The notes: generated from the letters alone by a model not told the origin. Numbered from the stretch's first letter, positions 42,013 to 51,818 are shown. The stretch: DNA of 64,000 bases from Mixta intestinalis (GCF_009914055.1 NZ_CP028271.1:4030001-4094000); one strand, 5' to 3'. Program-made: numbers and translations.

Positions 42013-42828
42013 CTACGCCTGTAGCAGTTGAATACTGCGATGGATTTCGCGTTCGATATCCGCTTCGCTCCAGTTCGCCAGCTCCGATGAGAAAGGTTCA
42101 AACGCGTAGATACCGCGATAGCCCATTTTCTCCAGGCGACGAACCTGCGCCACGCTTTCCAGTACATCTTTCTCGCTGAGCATGATGCGCTCTTCATCAG
42201 TGAGCTGCGCTTTCGGACGCGTATCTTCGACGCCAGAGAGATGCACCAGACCAATCCCGTTGATATCAATTCCGTTGGGGAACTCCTGTTCGGCTTTTTC
42301 ATACAGATGGTGATGGAAAGTATCAATCAGTACCTTGAAAGGCACCTGCGCATCGCGCAACAGCGCCTGCGTCTGTACCGCAGAGCGCAGCGAACTTTGC
42401 GGGAAGCCCAGCGGCTCCACCAGACCTTCAATGCCGTAGCGTTTAAACAGCGGAGCCAGTTTCTGTAGTGCTGCGATGGTTTTATCAGCGGAGATCGGCT
42501 GACCATCGTTGAGCGGGCAGAGCACCAACGCACGTGCGCCGATCGCCTGTGCCTCTTTCATCAGCCCTTCCGCCCGGCTCAGCAGTTCGTCATCCATACG
42601 GTTAAAGGGATAAACCGCATTGATAGTAATAATTTCCATGCCGTAACGCTTCGCCAGTGCCTTGACCTGCTCATGGCTCAGATCGTCGGTGACTTTGCCG
42701 CTGGGCATGTCGTTACGCAGCTCCACCTTATTCAGGCCCAGGCGCTGTACCAGCTTGAAAAAGGTTTCGATGTCGAGGTTGGGGGCGATTTTACGGTTAA
42801 TACAGAAACGGGTGGAATCAATGGCCAT
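42013..42828 (-). CDS. TIM-barrel sugar isomerase, IolI-like (inosose isomerase family)
   Basis: 271-residue AP-endonuclease-2-type barrel, the fold of IolI, which interconverts keto-inositols. It begins MAIDSTRFCINRKIAPNLDIETFFKLV. Metal-ligand positions are plausible in VEPLGFPQSS (Glu), LIDTFHHHLY (Asp, His), LVHLSG and AFEPFSSEL (Glu). The chosen ATG follows CAGGAG; a longer in-frame start 72 nt upstream has no support. It belongs to the inositol cluster and is transcribed divergently from iolB. Confidence 0.85.
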   Translation of the reverse strand: MAIDSTRFCINRKIAPNLDIETFFKLVQRLGLNKVELRNDMPSGKVTDDLSHEQVKALAKRYGMEIITINAVYPFNRMDDELLSRAEGLMKEAQAIGARALVLCPLNDGQPISADKTIAALQKLAPLFKRYGIEGLVEPLGFPQSSLRSAVQTQALLRDAQVPFKVLIDTFHHHLYEKAEQEFPNGIDINGIGLVHLSGVEDTRPKAQLTDEERIMLSEKDVLESVAQVRRLEKMGYRGIYAFEPFSSELANWSEADIEREIHRSIQLLQA

Positions 42829-43272
42829 GATGTGCTCCTGCAAAGATATCAATTGAACCGACCGCATCGTTGCGTTCGGCAGCTGGCATAAAGAGAACAT
42901 TTATTTCATAATTACGGAATGGTGAAATTTAAGTTTTTCGATCTGCCTCGCAAAAATTTCATTTTTAAGCAATTAGCTGTGCCTGAAAGTAGCGAAAACA
43001 GCGCAGCAGGTCACGCAGCTTTCAGGCGAGGTTACAGCGTTTGGCGCCATTTATCGCGTTGTAACAGTGCTGAAATCGACACAAAAATTTGCGAGCAGCC
43101 CCGCTAAAAACGATTTTTCCAAAACGGGATATTTGAAAAATTAATTTCAATGTAATAGGGTGGAAATATTAAATCAGATACGGATTTACGTTCAGGTACG
43201 GCAGGCCTGTTAATACAAGGGATGCGCATTGAAGTGTCCGTGTCGGTGGCTCATTTATGAAAGGAGAAGCGG
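42829..43272. promoter_or_regulatory. Divergent iolI/iolB control region with candidate IolR sites
   Basis: 444 bp, AT-rich, without a gene. It contains ATTTCATTT at 42957-42965, with related ATTTCATAA at 42904-42912 and ATTTCAATG at 43144-43152. The same 9-mer appears in the other iol control regions. The ribosome site AAGGAGAAG precedes iolB. Confidence 0.6.
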
Positions 43273-44097
43273 ATGTCTTTGCTTGCTAAACGTCAGCAGC
43301 CCGCCGCGAACGGGCAGATCCAGCATATTACACCGGAAAGCGCTGGCTGGCGTTTTGTTGGTTTTGAAGTCTACCTGTTGCAAAAAGGGCAGACCCTGAC
43401 GCTGGATAGCGCGGATAAAGAACTCTGTCTGGTGCTGGTAAGCGGTCTGGCCTCGGTGAAAACCCGCCATGCAGCGTTCCCTGGTATCGGCAAGCGCCAG
43501 TCGCCTTTTGAGCGAACGCCGCCTTTCTCCGTCTATGTTCCGCATCACGATCGCGTTGAAGTCGTCGCTGATTCTGCGCTGGAGCTGGCGGTATGCCGCG
43601 CGCCAGGAAACGGCGACTTACCGGCGCGACTGATTGCGCCACAGGATGTCGGCGTAGAGCGGCGTGGCAAAGGGCGTAACCAGCGTCTGGTGCATAATAT
43701 CCTGCCGGATGATAAGCCAGCCGATAGTCTGCTGGTGGTTGAAGTGTATACCGACGAAGGTGACACCAGCTCTTATCCCAGCCATAAGCACGATCGGGAA
43801 GATTCACCGGATGAAACCTATCTGGAAGAGACTTACTACCATCGCTTCCAGCCGGAGCAGGGGTTTGCGATGCAGCGGGTCTATACGGACGATCGTTCGC
43901 TGGATGAGTGCATGGCACCTTATAACCATGACGTGGTAATGGTGCCGCGCGGCTATCATCCGGTTGCGACTATTGCGGGTTACAACAATTACTACCTCAA
44001 CGTGATGGCGGGACCGGTGCGTAAGTGGAAATTTACCTGGGAAAAGGATCATGCCTGGATAAACAGCGACAGCCATCCTGCTGCCGGGAATAAATAG
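43273..44097 (+). CDS. iolB: 5-deoxy-glucuronate isomerase IolB
   Basis: 274-residue cupin-type enzyme that converts 5-deoxy-glucuronate to 2-deoxy-5-keto-gluconate in inositol breakdown. Typical segments: VGFEVYLLQKGQTLTL, the metal-binding YPSHKHDRE near residue 165, LEETYYHRFQPEQGFAMQRVYTDD, and MVPRGYHPVATIAGYNNYYLNVMAGP near the end. It is monocistronic, followed by its own terminator. Confidence 0.96.
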   Translation: MSLLAKRQQPAANGQIQHITPESAGWRFVGFEVYLLQKGQTLTLDSADKELCLVLVSGLASVKTRHAAFPGIGKRQSPFERTPPFSVYVPHHDRVEVVADSALELAVCRAPGNGDLPARLIAPQDVGVERRGKGRNQRLVHNILPDDKPADSLLVVEVYTDEGDTSSYPSHKHDREDSPDETYLEETYYHRFQPEQGFAMQRVYTDDRSLDECMAPYNHDVVMVPRGYHPVATIAGYNNYYLNVMAGPVRKWKFTWEKDHAWINSDSHPAAGNK

Positions 44098-44125
44098 CGT
44101 TTTGCCCCCCGGCGCTCAGAGAAAA

Positions 44126-44147
44126 GGCAGCGCTGGCTGCCTTTTTT
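44126..44147 (+). terminator. Terminator of iolB
   Basis: GGCAGC and GCTGCC (44126-44141) form a 6-bp stem with a 4-base loop, followed by six T residues. Confidence 0.9.
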
Positions 44148-44230
44148 ACTCTGGTTAGCGTGTTTACTTTGATTAGCGTGACTTCGCCGTAAGCTGGGTT
44201 GCGAAAGTAATGCTGGTGCAACGTGCCGCT

Positions 44231-45073
44231 TTACTCTTTGGCGTTATTCAGCGCCAGTGAAACCGCCAGCGTTTGCGCCAGGCACAGCGAGGCAACCTGG
44301 GAGCGAAAGCCATCAACCTGAGCTTCGCGCACCACAAAGCAGACGTCGCTGAAGGCGGCCAGTGGGCTAACCTGGCTGTCCGTAATCGCAATCTGTCGTG
44401 CCCCGCGTCGTGCGCCCATTTCAACCAGTTCGACCCCTTCGCGGGCGTAGGGCGAGTAGCTAATGGCGATCACTACATCTTTCGGATTCACCATGCTGAG
44501 CTGCTCGGTGAACATACCGCCCAGCCCGTCTATCAGGAAAGCACGTCGTTCCAGATGGCGCAGAGCGTAAGTGAGATAGGAGGCAACGCTGAAAGAGCGG
44601 CGCAGGCCGATTACGTAGATATTTTCTGCCTGGCTGAGCAGCTCTACCGCTTTGTTCAGCTGTTCTGGATTGGTTTGCATCGCCAGCTGCTGCAAAGCCT
44701 GAGAATTCACCATCGTGAATACGTTGAGAATTTCGGCGGGGTTTTCAGGCGAGGCTGCCGCTTCATCCGTTGCGGTTTGGCGGAACAGACGTGCACGCTC
44801 GGTATAATTTACCGTTTCTTCCATCAGATGCTGACGAAAGACCTGTTTCATTTCATTGAAGCCGCTGAAGCCAAAGGCATTTGAGAAACGGATCAGCGTA
44901 GAGGGCGGCACATCAGCCTGTTGAGCAATCGAGGCTACGGTATCAAAGGCGATGCTATTACTGTTATCAAGAATATAGCGTGCGACCTGCTTCAGACGCT
45001 TGCTGAGCGTATCGTAGCGACGACGAATGTCATCCTGGAGTAAAGAAAGCTGTGTAGGGTTATTAGTTGTCAT
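44231..45073 (-). CDS. iolR: RpiR-family regulator of inositol genes, IolR-like
   Basis: 280 residues. The N-terminal HTH_6 domain (about 10-85) includes RYILDNSNSIAFDTVASIAQQADVPPSTLIRFSNAFGFSGFNEMKQVFR. The C-terminal SIS sugar-phosphate-binding domain (about 125-265) includes NIYVIGLRRSFSVASYLTYALRHL and DVVIAISYSPYAREGVEL. RpiR-type repressors control iol genes in Salmonella and relatives. It sits inside the iol cluster, so it is the likely repressor of the cluster. Confidence 0.9.
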   Translation of the reverse strand: MTTNNPTQLSLLQDDIRRRYDTLSKRLKQVARYILDNSNSIAFDTVASIAQQADVPPSTLIRFSNAFGFSGFNEMKQVFRQHLMEETVNYTERARLFRQTATDEAAASPENPAEILNVFTMVNSQALQQLAMQTNPEQLNKAVELLSQAENIYVIGLRRSFSVASYLTYALRHLERRAFLIDGLGGMFTEQLSMVNPKDVVIAISYSPYAREGVELVEMGARRGARQIAITDSQVSPLAAFSDVCFVVREAQVDGFRSQVASLCLAQTLAVSLALNNAKE

Positions 45074-45136
45074 TACTTCGGCCTGCTAAAAATGATTGGC
45101 ATTTTGCTAAGCGATATTCTATCAGATGAATGGAAA

Positions 45137-45145
45137 ATTTCATTT
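45137..45145. promoter_or_regulatory. Candidate IolR motif upstream of iolR
   Basis: ATTTCATTT, an exact match to the 9-mer found in the other iol control regions, with the related ATTTCATAG at 45168-45176. A site here would fit autoregulation of iolR. Confidence 0.5.
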
Positions 45146-45281
45146 GAAACCCCTGTTAGCAGAGTTTATTTCATAGCAACATGAATTACCTCACAAAACG
45201 TGGTGTTTAATCCGTTTCTTTCCAGCTAAAAAAAGAAGAACTATGAGGAACAATAAAGTTAATTCGTACTGAAAAGATGAC

Positions 45282-45313
45282 AACGCCGCCGGTACGTTGG
45301 TATCGGCGGCGTT
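45282..45313 (-). terminator. Hairpin after iolC
   Basis: AACGCCGCCG and CGGCGGCGTT form a perfect 10-bp stem with a 12-base loop, 17 bp past the iolC stop. The T-run on the minus strand is broken (GTCATCTTTTC). Confidence 0.7.
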
Positions 45314-45329
45314 TTGAGTGGGAAAAGCG

Positions 45330-47258
45330 CTAGCTGGCCTGCTGTACCGGGCGAGCTTCACGCCAGTAGCTAATCAGCGTCAGGTAGTTATTTTTAACCT
45401 GTTGAATCAACGCGTCATCGCTTAATTCACCCTGTAGCCACTGGCGTGATGGCTGACCAAAGATGGTGCGCCCAACGGCGAAGCCTTTTACCCACGGTGC
45501 CTGTGCTGCATCGCGGAAACCCGCTTTCAGCTTCTCTTCCGGTGCATCAAGGCCTAACAGCAGTATGCCGCGACACCAGGGATCGTGTTGCTCAATTACC
45601 GAGCCGATAGTCTGCCAGCTTTGCAGCGATAGCGGCGGCAGCTTCCACCAGTCAGGCTGGACGCCGAGATGGTAAAAATGCTTAATGATATCAATGTAAT
45701 AACATTCCTGACGATCGGGATTTTCCTCCGGCAGGATGATTTCCAACAGCAGTTCATGCCCGGATTTATTACAGCCGCGCCAGACGTCGAGGATCAGATC
45801 ATCCTGTTGCTGGCGTAGTTCCGCGCTGTCGTGTGGGTGGTAGAAGACCAGGCATTTCACCACATGTTCCTGCGGCCAGTCGATCAGCTGCGAGCCGATA
45901 TTGCCATGCTCAAGGCGCAGTGGGCGTGAGCCGGGCATCTCAATGGGACGCCCAATCCACCAGCCTTTGCCAGTAATGGCGTTCAGCGCTTGCTGACCGT
46001 AGGTAGTGTCGGCCAGGATTCCGCTGTTGTTCACCAGCCCGGCTTCGTTTGCCGCCGCTTCCGCCGCCTGGAGCAGCAGCGTTTTCAGTTGAGGTATGCG
46101 GGCAACGTCAGCCCCAGCTTCCTGTGCCATATCAAACAGTTGCTTGCGATGGTCGAAAGCAAAAACGCACAGCTCACGCCAGCTTTTTTTACGCGTGGTC
46201 ACGCGATGCAGATGATTAAGCCGCTCGTCGCGATCGGGACGAGGTACTTCGCGATCGCGGCTCAGGTAGTCATCCAGCTCCGCTTTGGTTGGCATCGCCG
46301 GAGCGCAGCCGTGACGCGATACCACCAGCGCGCCGCAGGCATTGGCGTAACGACAGGCCTGTCGCCAACCTTCATCATTGAGCCAGCCGCGCAGCAGGCC
46401 GGACATAAAGGCATCGCCAGCGCCAAGCACATTCAGTACATCGACGCGCACGCCGCTTTGCAGCTCGGTTTTATCCCAGCTGTCCGGGATATCGCCTTCA
46501 AACACCACGCAACCTAACGGGCCGCGTTTGCATACCAACGTCGCTTTGGTTGCCTTGCGTACGCTTTTTAAGGCTCTTAGCGTATCGGTGCTGCCGCCTG
46601 CAATATGGAATTCTTCTTCCGTGCCGACAATCAGGTCGAAATAGTGCAGCACTTCCTGTAACTGCTGCGTCACCCGATCGGATTCGATAAAACGGGTTTC
46701 GCCGTCGCCCAATGAAGTCAGGCCCCACAACACCGGACGGTAGTCAATATCCAGCGCGGTGCGCAGCCCGTGGCGACGTGCGATTTCCAACGCTTTCAGT
46801 ACCGCCGCGCGCGTATCGGGATGAGAGAGGTGGGTTCCGGTGACCGCCACCGCACGGGCCGAAGCGATATAATCTTCGTCGATATCCTGCGGCGTCAGGC
46901 CCATATCCGCGCAGTTGTCGCGGTAGAAGATCAGCGGGAAAGTATCTTCATCTTTAATACCAAGAATCACCAGGCCCGTCAGACGTTTTTTATCGGTAAT
47001 CAGGCACTGGGTATCGACGCCGACGCGCTGTAGCTCTTCACGCAGAAAGCGACCGTTATGCTCATCCCCAACGCGTGCCAGCATGGCAGATTTTAGTCCC
47101 TGAATGGCGGTGCCGTAAGCGACATTGCCGGAAGAGCCGCCAAGATATTTGGCAAAGGTGCTGGTATCTTCCAGACGCGCACCGATTTGCTGACCATAGA
47201 GATCAACGGCAATACGGCCGATACAAATCACATCAAGCCGCTTCTGTTGTGTACTCAT
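45330..47258 (-). CDS. iolC: Bifunctional 5-dehydro-2-deoxygluconokinase / phosphate aldolase IolC
   Basis: 642 residues in two parts. The N-terminal PfkB-type kinase (about 8-330) has GRIAVDLYGQQIG, the YLGGSSGNVAYGTA sugar-site and the LGAGDAFMSGLLRGW anion-hole motif. The C-terminal DUF2090 aldolase-type domain (about 345-640) includes CVFAFDHRKQLFDMA and LEIILPEE. Such fusions phosphorylate 2-deoxy-5-keto-gluconate and then cleave the product, so a separate iolJ is not needed. The start MSTQQKRLDVICIG fits the family, and the upstream frame extension does not. It lies between iolR and iolD. Confidence 0.93.
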   Translation of the reverse strand: MSTQQKRLDVICIGRIAVDLYGQQIGARLEDTSTFAKYLGGSSGNVAYGTAIQGLKSAMLARVGDEHNGRFLREELQRVGVDTQCLITDKKRLTGLVILGIKDEDTFPLIFYRDNCADMGLTPQDIDEDYIASARAVAVTGTHLSHPDTRAAVLKALEIARRHGLRTALDIDYRPVLWGLTSLGDGETRFIESDRVTQQLQEVLHYFDLIVGTEEEFHIAGGSTDTLRALKSVRKATKATLVCKRGPLGCVVFEGDIPDSWDKTELQSGVRVDVLNVLGAGDAFMSGLLRGWLNDEGWRQACRYANACGALVVSRHGCAPAMPTKAELDDYLSRDREVPRPDRDERLNHLHRVTTRKKSWRELCVFAFDHRKQLFDMAQEAGADVARIPQLKTLLLQAAEAAANEAGLVNNSGILADTTYGQQALNAITGKGWWIGRPIEMPGSRPLRLEHGNIGSQLIDWPQEHVVKCLVFYHPHDSAELRQQQDDLILDVWRGCNKSGHELLLEIILPEENPDRQECYYIDIIKHFYHLGVQPDWWKLPPLSLQSWQTIGSVIEQHDPWCRGILLLGLDAPEEKLKAGFRDAAQAPWVKGFAVGRTIFGQPSRQWLQGELSDDALIQQVKNNYLTLISYWREARPVQQAS

Positions 47259-47814
47259 ACCTGTTGTTTCCTTCTGTGATAAGCAGACACTGTCGAGCGT
47301 CTCCAGAGATCTTCCGGGTAGATCCCGATAAACCGATCGCACCGGATCAACTGTGTTGGCAGTATGAGGAATAAATATTCCAAAAACAACTTAGAGTGAA
47401 ACTAATAACCCAAAATTGTGAGGGGGGTAAAACTCTCATTTCTTTTTTAGCGATGATTGGGTCAGGGGGATTACCAGAGCACTCACTACAGAAGGCACCT
47501 TTTGCTATGCTTTTTGAAGAAGTTAGCCCGTCAATCAAAATGAAATAGAATATTTGTTTTTATCGATTCTCCACGCCGCTGTTCCACTTCTTCCGGCGGC
47601 CAGGCCGCTTTCCACGCTGGTTAAACCGATTATTTGATCTCTCTCGCAAAATGAAATGTTTCTTCTGTAATCGTGTTTTATGAAAAAATTATTTGTTTAT
47701 AATCGCCTCACGTTTCACTTACTGACCGTCGGCAAAGGCTCTTCTCTGTCCGCCGACATAGGCGATTGCGGTGCGCTCTGTTTTAGCGGAACGCCACGGG
47801 TAAAGGATGAACAA
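47259..47814. promoter_or_regulatory. Divergent iolC/iolD control region with candidate IolR sites
   Basis: 556 bp without a supported gene. AAATGAAAT (reverse complement of ATTTCATTT) occurs at 47538-47546 and 47649-47657. The iolD frame is open from 47680, but those residues do not match the family, so it is treated as leader. AAGGA precedes the iolD start. Confidence 0.6.
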
Positions 47815-49755
47815 ATGGGCACGATCAGATTAACCACGGCGCAGGCGCTGGTGAAGTTTCTCGATAATCAGTACCTGTCCGTTGATGGGGTTGAAACGAA
47901 ATTTGTTAAAGGCATCTTCGCTATTTTCGGTCACGGTAACGTGCTGGGGCTTGGCCAGGCGCTGGAACAGGATAGCGGCGATCTGGTTGTGCATCAGGGA
48001 CGTAATGAGCAGGGAATGGCACATGCCGCCATCGGCTACGCTAAGCAGAAGCTGCGTCGTGAGATCATCGCCTGTACTTCCTCGGTCGGCCCCGGCGCGG
48101 CGAATATGATTACCGCCGCCGCTACCGCAACGGCTAACCGCATTCCCTTACTACTGCTGCCGGGCGACGTCTTTGCTACGCGTCAGCCCGATCCGGTATT
48201 ACAGCAGATTGAACAGAGTCACGATCTTAGCCTGAGCACGAACGATGCGTTTCGCGCCGTCAGTAAATATTGGGATCGTATAAACCGCCCGGAACAGCTG
48301 ATGACCGCCTGTATTAGCGCAATGCGCGTGCTGACCGATCCGGCAGAAACCGGCGCGGTAACGCTGTCGCTGCCGCAGGATGTGCAGGGGGAGGCGTGGG
48401 ACTTCCCGGATTATTTCTTCCAGAAACGCGTGCATCGTCTGGATCGCCGTTTGCCCACCGAGACGCAGTTACAGGATGCGCTGGCGCTGCTGGTGCGTAA
48501 ACGCAAGCCGCTTATCATCTGTGGCGGCGGAGTGAAATATTCCGGGGCTGCTGAGGCGCTGCGACAGTTTGCCGAACGCTTTCAGATTCCTTTTGCCGAA
48601 ACCCAGGCGGGCAAAGGCGCACTGGTTTCCGATCATCCGCTCAACGTTGGCGGCGTCGGTGAAACCGGCTGTCTGGCCGCTAACCTGCTGGCGAAAGAGG
48701 CCGATCTGGTGATTGGCGTCGGCACGCGCTACACCGATTTCACTACCGCGTCGAAATGGATATTCCAGCATCCGGAAGTCAGCTTTCTCAATATTAACGT
48801 CAGCAGCTTTGATGCTTACAAGCTGGATGGTGTTCAGGTAGTAGCCGATGCGCGCGAAGCGCTGAACGCCCTGAGCGAAGGCCTGGCAGATCGGACGTTC
48901 CACAGCGAGTGGGGCGAGCAAATTGAGCAGGCACAGAGCAAGCTGTTAAAAGAAACGCAGCGCGTTTATCAGGCGGCCTGGAGCGAAGAAAATTTTGTAC
49001 CAGAAATCGATGACAGTATCGATCGCGAAGCGTTGTTTGCCGAGTTTAATCGGCTGACCGGCTCCTTTCTGACGCAAAGTAGCGTACTGGGTACGCTAAA
49101 CGAACAGCTGCCGCAGGATGCCATTATCGTCGCCGCTGCCGGTAGCCTGCCGGGCGATTTACAGCGCGTCTGGCGTACAAAAGCCGCAGGCGGCTATCAC
49201 GTTGAGTATGGCTACTCCTGCATGGGCTATGAAATCAACGCCGCGCTTGGCGTTAAGCTGGCCGAACCGCAGCGGGAAGTCTATGCACTGCTCGGCGATG
49301 GTTCTTTTATGATGCTGCACTCTGAGCTCATCACCTCTATCCAGGAAGGCGCCAGGATCAATGTCGTGCTGTTCGACAACATGACCAACGGCTGCATCAA
49401 TAACCTGCAGCTGGAGCACGGCATGGATAGCTTCACCACCGAATTCCGTTTCCGCAATGGAGAAAGCGGCAAGCTGGACGGCGGCTTTATTCCGGTTGAT
49501 TTCGCCGCGATTGCCGCAGGCTACGGCTGCAAGACCTGGCGTGTTACCACGCTGGAAGAGTTAAGCCAGGCGCTGGAAGCCGCACGCAAAGAGACCGTAT
49601 CTACTCTGATCGATGTAAAAGTGCTGCCAAAAACTATGGTGCACAAATATTTCAGCTGGTGGCACGTTGGTGGCGCTCAGGTTTCGACCTCTGAACGCAT
49701 CAATGCCGTCGCCAAAATGCTGAAAGAGCATGTCGATCGGGCAAGAAAGTACTGA
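47815..49755 (+). CDS. iolD: 3D-(3,5/4)-trihydroxycyclohexane-1,2-dione hydrolase IolD
   Basis: Thiamine-diphosphate enzyme of 646 residues that opens the inositol-derived ring. It begins MGTIRLTTAQALVKFLDNQYLSVDG. The ThDP-binding motif is GDGSFMMLHSELITSIQEGARINVVLFDNMTNGCINN around 500-535, and the N-terminal glutamate region is FGHGNVLGLGQALEQ. The longer in-frame start at 47680 is rejected because AAGGATGAACAA directly precedes 47815 and the family starts there. It leads the plus-strand series iolD-iolG-iolH-iolE. Confidence 0.96.
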   Translation: MGTIRLTTAQALVKFLDNQYLSVDGVETKFVKGIFAIFGHGNVLGLGQALEQDSGDLVVHQGRNEQGMAHAAIGYAKQKLRREIIACTSSVGPGAANMITAAATATANRIPLLLLPGDVFATRQPDPVLQQIEQSHDLSLSTNDAFRAVSKYWDRINRPEQLMTACISAMRVLTDPAETGAVTLSLPQDVQGEAWDFPDYFFQKRVHRLDRRLPTETQLQDALALLVRKRKPLIICGGGVKYSGAAEALRQFAERFQIPFAETQAGKGALVSDHPLNVGGVGETGCLAANLLAKEADLVIGVGTRYTDFTTASKWIFQHPEVSFLNINVSSFDAYKLDGVQVVADAREALNALSEGLADRTFHSEWGEQIEQAQSKLLKETQRVYQAAWSEENFVPEIDDSIDREALFAEFNRLTGSFLTQSSVLGTLNEQLPQDAIIVAAAGSLPGDLQRVWRTKAAGGYHVEYGYSCMGYEINAALGVKLAEPQREVYALLGDGSFMMLHSELITSIQEGARINVVLFDNMTNGCINNLQLEHGMDSFTTEFRFRNGESGKLDGGFIPVDFAAIAAGYGCKTWRVTTLEELSQALEAARKETVSTLIDVKVLPKTMVHKYFSWWHVGGAQVSTSERINAVAKMLKEHVDRARKY

Positions 49756-49849
49756 TTATTAAATTTTTTATCTAAGCATCTACCCTGACAGCGGGCATCG
49801 TCAGCAGTGCTGGCGGGTTCGCGCTTACCCTGAATTCTGGAGACATATT

Positions 49850-50866
49850 ATGACTCTGAAACTTGGCGTTATCGGCACCGGCGCAATCGGGCAGGAACAT
49901 ATTCGTCGCTGCACTAAAGTATTACAGGGCGCCACCGTTGTGGCGGTTTCCGATATTAACGTTGAAGGCGCAAGAGCCGCGCTGTCGCGCCTGGGCTTGC
50001 AGGCAGAAGTATATGCCGATGGTCACGACGTGATTAAGTCATCTGACGTTGATGCGTTGCTGATCACCTCGTGGGACCCGACGCATGAAGAGTACACCCT
50101 GGCGGCGATCGCCGCAGGCAAACCGGTATTTTGTGAAAAACCGCTGGCGATGACGGCAGCAGGCTGCCGCCGCGTAGTCGATGCGGAAATAAAATTTGGT
50201 AAGCGTCTGGTTCAGGTCGGTTTTATGCGCCCTTACGATACCGGCTATCGTGCGCTGAAAAAAGTCATTACCGATGGCACTATCGGTGAGCCGCTGATGC
50301 TGCACTGCGCGCATCGTAACCCGGCAGTACCGGAAAGCTATACCACCGATATGGCTATCACCAGTACCCTGATCCATGAGCTGGACGTGCTGCGCTGGCT
50401 GACCAATGACGATTATAAAACCGTACAGGTGGTGTTCCCGCGCGTCACGTCGAAAAGCCATTCCCGCCTGAAAGATCCGCAGATCGTACTGTTTGAAACG
50501 CAGAAGGGTATCCGCATTGATGTGGAAATCTTTGTTAACTGTGCCTACGGCTATGACATCCAGTGTGAAGTCGTTGGTGAGGAAGGGGTAGCCAGGCTGC
50601 CGGAACCTTCAGCGGTGCAGATGCGCCGCAGCGCGCAGCTTTCTACCTCCATCCTTACCGACTGGAAAGATCGCTTTATCGATGCGTATGACGTTGAGCT
50701 ACAGGCCTTTATCAATGACGTAAGCAAAGGCTCGCTGACCGGCCCGTCAGCCTGGGATGGCTATGCCGCTTCGGTTGCTGCCGATGCCTGCCTGAAAGCG
50801 CAGAACAGCGGCGCGATTGAGCAGGTTGAGCTGCCGCCGCGTCCGGCTTTCTACGATAAAGCTTAA
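49850..50866 (+). CDS. iolG: Myo-inositol 2-dehydrogenase IolG
   Basis: 338-residue NAD-dependent dehydrogenase that oxidises myo-inositol to scyllo-inosose, the entry step. It has the Rossmann motif LGVIGTGAIGQEHIRR at the N-terminus, the conserved FCEKPLAMT (catalytic-type Lys near 97), and the active-site segment ITSTLIHELDVLRWL (His near 176). The ribosome site GGAG precedes the ATG. It lies 94 bp after iolD. Confidence 0.95.
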   Translation: MTLKLGVIGTGAIGQEHIRRCTKVLQGATVVAVSDINVEGARAALSRLGLQAEVYADGHDVIKSSDVDALLITSWDPTHEEYTLAAIAAGKPVFCEKPLAMTAAGCRRVVDAEIKFGKRLVQVGFMRPYDTGYRALKKVITDGTIGEPLMLHCAHRNPAVPESYTTDMAITSTLIHELDVLRWLTNDDYKTVQVVFPRVTSKSHSRLKDPQIVLFETQKGIRIDVEIFVNCAYGYDIQCEVVGEEGVARLPEPSAVQMRRSAQLSTSILTDWKDRFIDAYDVELQAFINDVSKGSLTGPSAWDGYAASVAADACLKAQNSGAIEQVELPPRPAFYDKA

Positions 50867-50874
50867 TTCCCGTC

Positions 50875-50898
50875 CTCCTCCCGTGCAGGCGGGAGGAG
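50875..50898 (+). other. Intercistronic hairpin between iolG and iolH
   Basis: CTCCTCCCG and CGGGAGGAG form a perfect 9-bp stem with a 6-base loop. There is no T-run, so it probably affects mRNA stability or processing rather than ending transcription. Confidence 0.6.
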
Positions 50899-50933
50899 CG
50901 CGCACCTTGCACTGAGCAATCAGGGAGAACGTT

Positions 50934-51818
50934 ATGAAGATCGCTTTCGATGTGGATGTCATCAGAGATTTAGGCATCACGAAGATGGTTCATCAGGTCG
51001 CTGACTGGGGCTATAAGTACATTGAACAGTCGCCGCACCCGCAGATTAACCCCTTCTATAAGCACCCGAAAGCTGGCCGGGAGATCATGACGGAGTATAA
51101 AAACGCGCTGAAAGCAACCGGCGTGGAAATTTCCTCCTTTATCGTGGTTTACCGCTGGTCAGGCCCGGATGAGCTACGCCGCCAGGCAGCGGTGAAGAAC
51201 TGGAAACGCATGATTGAAATTGCGGTGGAAATGGGTGTGCAGGTCATTAACACCGAGCTTTCCGGTAACCCGAACGAGCCGGAGATCTGCGAGGAGATGT
51301 TCTACCGTTCAATGGAGGAGCTGCTGCCGATCGTAGAGCGTGAGGGGATTCGCATCGAAATTCAGTCTCATCCCTGGGATTTCTGCGAACTGAATAACGA
51401 AACCGCCGATATCGTGAAGTCTTTCCGCAGTGAAAACGTGAAATATGTCTATAGCGTGCCGCACACCTTCTTTTATGACAAAGGCAAAGGCGATGTGAAA
51501 AGCATGCTGGAGTACGTGGGCGAGGATCTGTCGCACGTGCTGATCGCCGATACCATGAATCATACCAAACACTGCCGCTATATCGTCAATCCACCGGGCG
51601 TAGATGCCGCTGTTCATCAGCATGTCGGCGTTGGAGAAGGGGAAGTGGATTTCACCACCCTGTTTAAGACCCTGCGTGAAATGGATTTTGCTAACCGCAC
51701 TTACAAAGTGGGTGGCGATGCGATTATTGCCTCGGCGCTGTTTGGCTACCCGGAAAAAATGAAGTATCAGGCGGTAGAGACGCGCGAAATGATCGAACGC
51801 GAGCTGCTGGGAAAATAA
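50934..51818 (+). CDS. iolH: IolH-type TIM-barrel isomerase/epimerase
   Basis: 294 residues and resembles Bacillus IolH along its length: MKIAFDVDVIRDLGITKMVHQVADWGYKYIEQSP, YRWSGPDELRRQAAVKNWKRMIEIAVE, SMEELLPIVEREGIRIEIQSHPWDF, and RYIVNPPGVDAAVHQHVGVGEGEVDF. Its precise reaction in inositol catabolism is not settled in the family. GGGAGAA precedes the ATG. It lies between iolG and iolE in the same orientation. Confidence 0.9.
   Translation: MKIAFDVDVIRDLGITKMVHQVADWGYKYIEQSPHPQINPFYKHPKAGREIMTEYKNALKATGVEISSFIVVYRWSGPDELRRQAAVKNWKRMIEIAVEMGVQVINTELSGNPNEPEICEEMFYRSMEELLPIVEREGIRIEIQSHPWDFCELNNETADIVKSFRSENVKYVYSVPHTFFYDKGKGDVKSMLEYVGEDLSHVLIADTMNHTKHCRYIVNPPGVDAAVHQHVGVGEGEVDFTTLFKTLREMDFANRTYKVGGDAIIASALFGYPEKMKYQAVETREMIERELLGK

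Noticed and set aside
47680..47814. Longer N-terminus for iolD starting at 47680
   Set aside because: The extra 45 residues do not match the family, and AAGGA lies just before the ATG at 47815.
50875..50898. iolG-iolH hairpin as a terminator
   Set aside because: No T-run follows, and iolH and iolE continue in the same direction; a stability or processing role fits better.
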